This document shows, one piece after another, positions 1 through 12,000 of a DNA stretch of 64,000 nucleotides; position 1 is the stretch's first letter, and every line of letters begins with the position of its first letter. A program made the position numbers and the translations under genes. Under the pieces are notes generated by a model that made no database searches, was not told the origin of the DNA, and was given only the letters and a program-made list of their open reading frames with translations. The DNA lies in IMG/VR virus record IMGVR_UViG_3300034284_001002, positions 27,445 through 91,444 of that record. One strand, written 5' to 3'. The DNA is from a virus.

Positions 1-3000
1 GTAATCTGTGCCAATGATCAAGTCAAGTCCTGTTGTTTGATTTACAACTAACATTGTTGCAGGGACAGGAGCAATGTCGGCAAAACTTAAAGTTTGGCCG
101 CTAGACGTAACAGTAAACTTGCGCACTTCTGCGCGGAAGCCGTGCCCATCACGTGCCCAATCAGCCCCAGGTGTGGTGTAAACACGTATATCAAGAGTAT
201 CAAATTCACTGCCAGGCACCAGTTCTTCTGGCGCATAACTGCTGAACACATCAATGTATTCACCGCCTTCAATGTTGATACTGGTGGGCCGTGTTCCCAG
301 GTAAGGATCTGTGTAGGGACTTTCAAAAATAGTATCCAGTATGGTCTGATCAAATGTTGGACGACCTTCTGGACCATATGTCAAGTTGTCAAACGGTGTT
401 GAGTCATACGGTGCCACGTCAAATCCGGGATATTGATCGTAACCAACACCAAATACCTGAACGCCTGGATATTCAACTCCGTCAATCAGCAATGGCAAAC
501 TCAATCCGGGTTGATTAACAGTAGGAGTGTAGAAACCCATAGTACGGTCAACGCCGGACAATGTGCCAGCATTTACCAGTATCCAGTCTAGAGGATCAAA
601 TGTAGCAGTTTGTACACCTGTGCTGTCTGGACTGTTTGCTTGCCACACACGGTCCACATATCTAACTTGTGTGCCATCGTCATAATTTACATTTGGTTGC
701 CATTCTTGAATGGTAGACACATACTGATATCTATCATATTTCATTGTGGTTTTTATCTGACGAACCAAGTCGTTGCCCATGACAACTGCGGCTGCGGCAC
801 CTGATCCGTTGCCGCCTACAAAAGTTATGATTGGGGTGGTAATATATCCGCTGCCATAATTCACAATGTCAATGCTTACTACCTGTCCTGCACTGTTAAC
901 AACAGCAGTCATTTCTGCAGGCGTAGTGGCATCGCCAGTGACGGTAATTGTTGGCGCAACAGTATACCCCGAACCAGTGTTGGTGATAACAACTGATTGA
1001 ACTGTTAACGTGTAGTTATTATACCAGTTTGTCCAAGGAGTTTCTGTCCATATCTCAGCGTTTGATGCAGTATCTGCATCAGGATTGGTTGGGCTATTTG
1101 CTGTTGACTGTGTGTATGGCAACAGTACCGGTGCAATGAATTGAGGCACAGTCAAGGTCTCATCAAAGAACGCAGGATTGTCAAAGTCAGTTACTGCGCC
1201 TGGATACTCATCATCTCCGATGTACTGCAAATTAAACTCACGAATTTGTGTGTGGTACGGCTTGACTTCTTGAATGTAATTTAACACAAAGTCTTGATTG
1301 TCTTGACGATATGCTTGATACGGAATCAGTGAACGAATTCGGTGGTTAACATCAATCAGGCTGGTTTTTAATAACCAAGCAGGAGCAGAAAACTCACTCA
1401 TGATAAACTCAAACATCAATATCAACGAACGGTTGCGATTGATTGCCAATTCGTCGATAAACAGTTGTTGATTAATTGCCTGAACAATCTTACGTGTTTC
1501 AATCACTGGTTCTTGGTCAAAATACTGTGCATCAAACACTTCAACGTCAAATCCAAAGTTGCCAAGTGCGTAGTTCCATAATTCTGCACTGAGCTCAATG
1601 GTTCCGTCTTCAAGTCCCACACGGTCCCAACTTGTCAGTGTACGCTGATAAATTTCAAATTTACCCGCAGGCGCATTTGTTACCTTGACACTTGCACCAA
1701 CTGGGGCAGTGTTGAATGTTATCTCGGCGAGTTCTGCATAATTTTTAACAGTTGCAACAGGATTTAGTGTGCTGTTGTAACCCGGCGTATACCAGTTGAT
1801 ATAACTCCAATAGCGGCTGGTATCATAATTTTGCACACGAACAAGTCTGAGTTCTTTAGATCCAACAAGCGGTCCAGCAGTAACATCATATATGGTCCAG
1901 AAACCAAAGTTACTGGAGTCTGCGGTTACCAAGTATCGGTAACCAATAGGAACAATTGATAAATTTTGATAACCTAATTCTGTCAAGTCAGCAACACGCA
2001 AGTTCCAATTGACAAATGTAGCAGTGCCCGAGCCTTCGCCTGAACCGGTGGCCACAAACGAAACCCCAATTGTGTTACTGGCTGCACCGATTGCAGTAAA
2101 ATCAGTGGTGCCCACATAGGAAATTGTGTAAGTGTTACCTGTGTTGAATGTTCCAGCATAGTAGACCTGAATTGTAGTTGGCTCAGGGTCTTTGCTGTTC
2201 AGCAGTGTGAAACTTTTTGTTTCAGATATTGGATAATTTGCCAGTATTCGATTGGCATATCCAAAATAATTTTTCAATGCTGCAAATCGATCAACAAACA
2301 TGCTTTGTCGAGGTCTAAACTCAACACCGTAACGTTCTGCAGGACTTAAACTGGGATCAGGCACCTGTGAACCAATGGCGTTGATGCCACTCAAACTATC
2401 TTGTAATTTTAAATAAAGGCTAGCACTTAAGAAACTGTCAGCAACACCATCTGCAATCAACTCATATTCTTGGTGTACATTGTCATCGTTCTTGATACGA
2501 TCATACTCAACGTGCAAAATTGTATCTTGGGCACTGATTAAACCAATCACATTATAAATTGCAACAGTGCTTGCATTCAGCGGTGCCAGGTAGGCGATTC
2601 CACTGGCACGTGGATTTGCTATGTAATTGGCAATGGCATTTATGCTTAACTTTTTGTTTGCTGTGGTCACCACTGTGGAGATATTACGCACCCAGAAATA
2701 ATAACGAGTTGCAAAAATATTATCAGTGTTGAGTTCAGAGCGGGCTGTGTAACTTAACACACTCAGTGGAGTACCTGGTCCTGCGTAGTTGGCAGGCGTT
2801 ACATCACTTTCAATCCATTGATAAATGTCCACGCTACTGCCAGGGAATATTTGACTCCATCGGCGACTTGCATACACAATATCATCTTGGTTGGGATCAA
2901 TAAAGCGCACTGAATTAGTGTCCCACCAAATTTCTCCAATTCTTGCAGCGGCCCAGGGATTGCCAACGTTGCGAATAGGTCCAATGTTGTAATTGGCAGG

Positions 3001-6000
3001 ATCCACTGCGCCAATGTAATCAATGTTTTCTCTTGCAACACCAAGAATTTTGCCTTGCAACGGATCAATAAAATCCAAATACGACGTAATAGTAGATTCT
3101 AGCTTGTCATACAGATAAACAGAATTTAACAACGCAATATCAACCACTGGTTGTTGTATGTGTTTCACTGTCCAGGCAGGGGTTCTGTCGGCATTTTCAA
3201 ACACACTAACACGGCCATAGTTGGCATTGCTACTGTCTCCAAAATCACTTCCAGGTGATCCAATCAACAATCTGCCTGTTACATAACTGATAGCAGTGCC
3301 GTACTGGTCTAGTTCAATAATGCTGTCGTCGTACATTTGCTGGCCAAATACAAACTGGCCCGGGTTGGTGGCAGAGTCAGTTGCGCTTGGTAGATAATCA
3401 AATGTGTATGTTACACCACTTTGCACAACCACTGTTGAGAACACTGTACTGCGGTCGTCAAAATAAGTTGTGTTGTTGTCAAATGTAACTGGTTGGTACA
3501 AGTTGCCTCTTGGCGCACCAACTACTAGGGTTGTTGCGGTTGTGTCAATGACCACTTCATCGCCAAAATATGCATCAATGGTGGGTGCAGGACTTGTTAT
3601 GGTCTGTGTGTAAACATAATCTACAAATCCAAAGTCAGCAAACGCTGTGCCAACTACACCAGGCAACACAGTCAAACGTGTGTTTGATAACACAGCCGCT
3701 AAATTTATAACATTCAGTGTCAATATTCCTTGCACCACACGTATGCTAGATTGTTCAGCAGGAGCAGTAATAAAACTAATAATACCAGTGCTGTTGTTGT
3801 ACGTATAGTCAACATTGAGAATTTGCACTACAGTGTCAACATATACCAACGGATTGTAAGTGGTGTATTGTGAGTAAGTTACACCAATGTCATATGTTTT
3901 TACAACCCCGTCGCCTACAAAGAATAAATCGCCCGGAGCAGAAGCTCGTACATTGGGAATGCCAACACCTTCGTTGGCAGTGTTAATGGCGTCAACAACC
4001 CCGGCTACAGTGTTGTTGGGGCTGTTGGGAATTACGATTTCATAGTTGTCAATACGCAGTGTATCGCCACCTGTCAACACAGGATTTGGAATTAGAGATG
4101 ATATTACTCCGTACACACGAGATTGATTTACACTGCGTTGTACACTGCCAGCACCTGGTAACACTGTGCCATCAGTTGGTGCACCAACATAGATACTGCA
4201 ATTATTTGAGCACAGGTCAACCGAACTGCCAAAACTTGCTTGATCAAATGGCTTGTTAATTGTAATCTTCTGCACCAACTGGAAAATATTGCTTTCAACT
4301 TCAATTATGTCGCCCACTGCCAATGTTACATTATCTTCTAATATTACATCACTGCCAGACACTGTAAATTGTCCGCCCAAGATTTGATCAGCATCAGTTA
4401 AGAACGCATTATTGAGCGTCACAGATACTGGAGTGTTGAACCCAGCGGGCAGTGCGAAAGTTGTCACTGCTGTTTCACCAACACCAACTTGATATCTTGC
4501 GACACTGCGATCGTACACATATGTGCTGCCATTGATCAACGCATTGTTTACATCTGTTGGCGCACCAATTACTATTTGCTGTCCATCTGTTGCTGTTGCT
4601 ACACTTGTTCCAAATCCAGAACCTGCCGGACCAGTCATAGTTTCAACGTATGCAAAATATGAACCAGTTTCAACCTCAATTTTGGTGCCAGCCGCTGGTA
4701 ATGTAACAAAAGTTAATGTAGTTCCTGCAAATGTATAATCAATATAAGGACGTTGTAGTACGCCGTTGACACGAACACTGAAAGAATTAAGATTTGTAGC
4801 AGTGTACAGCGTTGTACTTAAATCAAATACAGATGTGTTTGAAACGCCTGAACCAGAATATGTAAATCCAGTGATTGCTCCGCTGCCTTCAATAGCAGTT
4901 ATAGTAATGACTAAATCATTTGCAGGCGACGTGCCTCCGCCAATGGTGGCCGCGTCAATGGTAAGTGTGTCTCCAATTTGGTAGAATACGCCTGGACCGG
5001 TAATTGTAACTTCATAGTCTCCGCGAACTCTCTCAACTGTAAATGTTGCAAGTATACCGGAACCGTCTGTTGAGTCTTGTTCAACATTATAATATGTTTC
5101 GGCATCCAATTGTGATAACATATTTCGTGTTATCACAATTGGTAAATCTTGAAGCGGAGCAGTGTTAAATATTACCGAGGTCGCGCTTAGATCGTAGTCA
5201 ACTCCGTACTGCTGTATAGAGTTATTAAGCAATACAGTGATCTGTGCTGGGTGTGCTAGATCAAACACTAAATTATTGCTGTAATTAAATGATGTAGTAA
5301 CGCTATCGCCGATATACGTTACTTCTTGAATTTCTAAATCAACGCGACCATATGCATACACTGCATCTTGTGCAGGAGCGCCAACATACGCCCAACGTTC
5401 ATCTCGGCTGATGGCCACTGACGAACCAAAACTGCCGGCACTTGCTAGGTAATCAGGTGCAATCAACAGTTGCGTTTGCAAGAATGTATTACTTGCAGGT
5501 GCTCGGTAGAGTATCGCTACATAACCGACGCCACTATAACTTTGAGGGGCACCCACAATGGCCCAGTCTTGGTAACCAATTGCCAATGCACTGCCATATC
5601 CCACTGTGTCAGCAGTTCCTAGTTGCATTAATGGACTTGCTTCATATAAATTACCCTGGCCACGCAGGTATGGGTAAATTGCACCAACACCACCATCGTA
5701 CAATGGTGCGCCAACCAATGCTGCAATATTTTCGTATGCTTGGGCAATACTTGTGCCATACCCACTGTCAAGCACTAGATTGCTTGGCTCAAGTGCATAG
5801 CCGGCGGCAAAAACATTTTGTTTTTCAAGTACTTCCCATAGTCCAGAACCGTTGTTATCAACCCAGGCCATTGCACCTGGAATCAAGTCGTTGGCAAAGG
5901 ACAATGTGCCAATGTCACTGGCCTGGGCGACACGCATGGTGTCAAGATAAAATCCTATCCCTGATCCAGTTATGGTAGTTTGATTGCCATTTGGGAATGT

Positions 6001-9000
6001 GTAGGCCACAGTGAGCGTGGTTGGGGTAGGGGTAGTCAGTACTCGATATACGCCGTTAAAGGCGTCGTTGAAGAATCGAACAATTAGGATATCGCCTAGA
6101 GATAATTTATGTACTTGAGTAAATGCTACTAAACTAGTGCCATCAAGGTTGTCGGTCACACGAGTAATTCTACCTGGCACTTGAGTAGCACGATATATAT
6201 TCCAATCGTAGCTGTTGGTTTTGGCCACCCATATTTTAGTGCCGTTACCGATGGTGTCTAAGTTTGCGGCAATAGTGCTTGGATCATCCAAGGAGAATAC
6301 TGTTATATCAACGTCGTTGATGTTGACATAGCCTGCGCTTGGCAATGCTGTGTCAGTGATCTGAGTTGTGGTAGTTGTTAAAAAGTCTGGAGAAGTTAAT
6401 TTATAACTTTCGCGCCATACGTCATTTAACAGCACAGTTTGATTTGCCAAACTTGATTCGCCTGGCTCAATTATCTGCACAGTGGCTGGGTCACTTTGTA
6501 ACAGTGCTTCGTTTAATCTCAACTCAACATAGCTGCGATTTGCGTTTGCTCCATATGTGCCGCGTAGTACAGCCCAGTTTTCGTAAATTTGATAGTCAGC
6601 AATTTCTTTGGCAAGATTAGCACCGGTGAATATTTCTGCACTTAATATTGTTCCTTTGGTGCCAATGAATTGTTGATACAAGTTGACTTGACTGGTATCG
6701 TCAAGATTCAATGCAACCATATAGTCTCTTGGTTGGAATCCAATTAATCCAAAGCTCAGTAGATCGTTGTCAGCTTCTAGGTTTGCAGTTTGTGTGTTAT
6801 AACTGTTCTCTAACTGATCTGCTTTGTTTGCGATGTTGGGCAAAAGGCCTTTTTGTATCTTGGTATAATCGCTCTTGACCCAGTCAGAATAGGCAAATTC
6901 TCGCTTGGGTTGAATAATATCTTGTGCAGACCAATAGAGGTTTTTGTACAGAACAATTTCGCCCTTAGCATACTTGATATTCGGAGCCCACTCTTTGACA
7001 TTGTCTCGGTTGAGCACAAAGCCCTGTGCATTTAATGTTCCGTTCCACTCAGTGGTTGTGATAGCACTAACATAAACACGAGTCTGTCGTGCGCCGGTTG
7101 GGGGATTATAAATTAAGTCTGCAAAAATACTAACGTTGTTGAGTATTACAATGTCTTCATAGCTAACAAATTGTAATTTAACATAAGAAATTGCCTGGTT
7201 GTTTGTGCCATTTATTGTGAATCTGTTTTCCAATCGTTCAATTACCAAATTTCTAGCATCAAACGGTGTACGGTTTTGATCCAACAACATGTTTTCTGGA
7301 TTTTGAACACTGATGCTGTCAACCACTGCTCCGGGTCTTTCTGCAGTCAATTGCAGTGCTGCCGGATTTAAATTAATTAAACTGTCAACAGCCCAGCCTT
7401 GGTTTGCCCAATAAAGAAACTCACTGGCCATTTGTTTCCAGTCAAGTGTGTAACCGTTTTCTCGTGTGTCAAACACTAGACCTTGCGTGGTCAAGTATTG
7501 TCCATAACTCAACAAGAAATCAACCACACTTGATTGGTTGGTAAACACAAATCCGTATGGAACTTGCACAATATCGTTTGTGTATTGTCGTGGAACACGC
7601 ACTGTACTGCCGCCGGCGCTGATAGTTTGTAACTCGCCGCTGGTGCGGCTTGCATAAATGTCAAAGTAAGGATCAGTTGTGCTGTAGCCAAATACTGCAT
7701 ATCCTGCATCGGTCAGTTGAACGATCACTGCACTGTATGCCACACTGGCAAACGGTGAGTTTTTGTACAACATCAAGTCGTAACTTTCGTCGGGCAACAG
7801 CAAACTTGAATTCAAACTGTTAGGGCTAGAACGTTCTGTGTATATTTTAAGATATTCTTTATCTGTGAAACTTCCAGTTCTCCAGCACAGTCGCACGTCA
7901 AGATTTGCCAGTGCTTCTTCCAATGCCTGTGTTGAGTTAATACCCAGCTGTTGATTGTAATCAACAATCCAGTTGATGTAACTGGCCTTGCTAACAGGAG
8001 TAACAACACCTGTTGATATATCAACGTTGCCACCATACACCTCAACGCCATTGGCATCTAAGCGATATCGCCCATTGTACAGATACTGTTCAAATTCTGT
8101 GCTGTACTTGTAAAGGTCTCGGTCCGCAAACAAACTAAAGAATTTTGCCGGGCGTGTTAGTGCCAACAGGCGCATCACAGCAAATGGGTAACTACTGGAG
8201 GTCCACCATGCAGCCTCTACAGGGCCGCCATCGCCGACTACCCAGCTCTTGCGGAATGCATTAGGATCATACTGCCCAACCACACTGTCCAATGGAGACA
8301 GTAGTTGGCCTTCTGTGCCGGTGGGTATGAAGTAGGTTGATAAGTTTGGTCTTACGAAGTCAGGTTTAATATAATATCCGTCTGGATCAGCAACGATACC
8401 AGCTTGTATGTCGTCCCATAACACCAAGTTATCCTGTGTGTATGGCGCAGGACCATAGCGTGTTTCCCACCATGCGGGCTGTTGGCTAAAGCCCAGCATT
8501 TCCCACGGAGTGTAGTTGGGACTTAGTGTATCATAGAAATATCTACTGATGCCGCGCCAGGCTCCCAGCAACGGCAAATCTTTTTCTTTATCGCCGGCTT
8601 GGCTATAATTGTAGGTAAACGGATTGTTGGCAATGTACTGCTGTGTTTTGTAATCCAGTTTGTTTTGCCCTACCCAGGTCAAGAAACTTTCACCTAGAAT
8701 AGTTGTAATCTCGGCCTGAGTATAATCTGTTGTGCGGAAATAACCAGGAATCACTTCTTCAGGTGGTATTGGTACTGGATTGCCTTCAGTCTTTAAGTTG
8801 TTGAAAATTCTACGTTCAAACTCCAATAAGATATCATCGCGCATGTCACCAAATGCTGTGGTAATACTGCCATCATGGCCACGGATAACAACAGTTGGGT
8901 TTACATAGTTTTCATCCAAGAACACTTCAGGTTTAAATGCCTGATACAGGCCCATCTTGGTAGGAGTATTGGGAACATAATTTCCTGCGGTGTCTGCATA

Positions 9001-12000
9001 TTCACGAATGGTGACCACATCGCCAACTGTGAGTGGAACAGTAACAGTAAGTGTTGGGCCATCTGTGGCCACTGTGTAGTCATAGTTTAGTGTCAGCAGT
9101 GTATCGTTTAGGTATACCAATAAGCCTAAGAAGTTTGCAGAAGTAAACGAGTGTGTTTGTAGTGTGTCAAATATGCCAACTGTGATCGGTGTCACTGTGT
9201 AAACAGTGTCTGTATAAACATTGCCACTGGGCAACATATCGCTGTAATAGAAACTGTTTATGTTAGTTTTACCAATATTTAAATCAGTAACCACAGAATC
9301 AAGAATTTCGCTTGTTGTTAAATTACCCCATTCGTTGCGAATGGCATTTTCTAACAGTCTATTTTTAAACTTGGTATACTCTCTATCGTTGAACTCCAAC
9401 GACTTAAAGATATTGTATTCACTGCTTCTCATAAAGAAGCCAGCCAGGGTCAATGGCGCACTCTGTTCCAGTATGGTTGTACCGTAACGACCAATGTTGC
9501 CCAGGTCGCGTGTGTTGTTTGGACCGTTAATGTCACCGGTAAAGTCAATTAGATTTCTAGCAATACTTTCGTAATGTGTTCTTATGGTTCCCAGCGTAAA
9601 GTAAGGACTGTTAACGTTGAAGGGATTGTTTGCCAAATTAATTGGCACTTGATAAAATCCATTGTCGCTTAGATCATTGCTTAAGACTTGAACCTCAATG
9701 ATTGATCCTGGCGTATAGATATTGTTCAATATGATTGTGGTTGTAGCAGCCGTTCTTGTTACTGTATATTCTGCAGGCAAGATATATTTGTTGGCCACAT
9801 ACAGTTGTATTGCAGGAACAACGGTATTCTCAGGTATATTGATATTGAATCGTAATGGGGATCCGTCGTACGCAAACTGAAATTGTTGACGAATTAAACT
9901 TGGAGTTGCTGCCACTTGCCAGCCAAGTTCGCGTTCATATATAACTCGATCAACATATTGATACGAGTACCCGTCACTTATATTAATAGTCTGCGCAGTA
10001 TTTTGTATGGCATAGGTAAATTGGTCTGTATAAAAATTATTATCAAATACAATGTCACCAATGTTGTTTATACTTAGGTAACGCAGTGGCAATCCCAGCA
10101 CAGTATCCACGGCGCCCTGTCCAGTGGCATAACTGAACAACTTACTGCCAGCAAATGTAGAGCTAGGGTACTTGGCACGGTCACTGAAACTAATTCCAGC
10201 AGAATCATACACGTTAAACAATGGCGCTTGATTTGTAGCTGTCTTTTGTTGTGCTCTTAACCAAGTGATACCATCGTAATAATAACTTGTTCCTTGTGTT
10301 GTTAATCCGCTAAGTGTGACTACGGTTTGATCAACCAGTACTGTGGAGTCGTCAGCAGGAACTAGATCAATAATAGGTTGTGCAATCAATGGCGGCACAG
10401 TGTCAGGCGTAATGAAATTTACAACGTAAATTTTATTTCTAACTTCAGAGTCAGTATCAGCTGCAAAAATAACACGGGTACCGTTGACAAATTCGTATCC
10501 GTCAATGCCGTAGCCCAGTGATCCGTTAATGGTGCTCAGCGCATCTGTGATAGTAAAGTCAACAATATTAACCGGCAGTTTTCCTTGGGTTCCAAAATCG
10601 TACAGGCGTGTTCCTGCATTAAATTCTATAATAGGACGTTTAGCACTTTGAGAGTTGCTTAAAATTGGTGTTGTGTTGTTATAAGTGGCAGATGCATTGA
10701 TAACATCAATGTGGAACCAACGATTACTACGTGTCCAGGGATTTAAATCAGGACTAGCACGACCAATTGTAAGATACTCTGGAATTAGTGGCGCATTCAA
10801 AGAAGCATCATAGTTTCCCTCATCGTATCTTAAACTATCAAACGGAATAAGTGCATTTTGAGTATATGGCTCTGGAGTGATAAAATCACCAACAGGTAGT
10901 AATTTAATTGCTGTGCCTACACCTTCAACATAGTATTCTTGGTTTTCGTATTCGGCTGGTATTGTGCTGCCACGAAATTGAACTTTGAGTCCATTAGTAA
11001 ACACCACACCATTTGAACTGGTATAGTTGGGCTTTCCAATAATATCGTTGATATATGTTGTGGTTGCGTTGGTTTGATCAAGCAACCGAATTTGCCCAAA
11101 AATTCCAGGGTCTGTTCCGTCTTGATAATACAATGTATCTTTGATTGCTGTCAACAACGGAATTTCTTCAAAGTACCCAGATGCATCTTTATACCAACCA
11201 GTATTTGAATACTGATTACCAAAGGCAATAGTAAACTTTTCCAACTCAGCCACTGGCAATACTGGATTTAATTGAATGTACTGCTGGCCACCAGATGATG
11301 TTACGTATGTTATTTGCCATACACTGTAACGGTCAGGCTGAGTAAGTGGAATTGCCTGTGCAAATGCTGTGCTGTCATAGCTACCGGTTCCAATTCCAGA
11401 TGCAGGCAATGGATCAAATGGACTGACAACTTCCCATCCATCATCGCCCGTAGTTGTGTTGAGAAATACCAATGTTCGACCATTTAAATTTGTAGTACCA
11501 TCAATGCCCGTTGGGTTGGCTGCAAAAAATTCAGATAAGAAAACATTGTTAATTTGATCAAATAATAAATTTGTGGCCAGGTCGACAGAGCCAATGCTGG
11601 TCAACCCATAGTAAAAACTCTGTGCAGTAGACTCAGGAACATTGAATGTCACTACTCCAAGATCTTCACCGTTGTTGGTTACGCCCAGCACATCTCTACT
11701 AGAAATGTTAGGTGCATAAGGCAGTACACCTTCGACCCCTGGTTCTGCCTGAATCCAAAAACCCGGACCTGTGCCCGGAGTTCCGTCAACAATTGTCAAC
11801 ACGCCTTGCATGTTAAACTGTGTTTCACTTGCGTAGTACAAGGTGTCAGGTGCGTCTTGTGGCACAGTAAATGTAATGTTGCCGGTGTTTGCACCGTTGC
11901 GACTTACACCAGTGTTGTATTGATCAATACGGCCCTGTGACGGAGAGGTTTTAATCCAGAATGGCGATACTACACCAAGATTTAAATTGAACACATAGGT

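Noticed and set aside
94-402. Small plus-strand and minus-strand frames across 1-12,674
   Set aside because: They are out-of-phase shadows of the giant minus-strand frame, which is open throughout.
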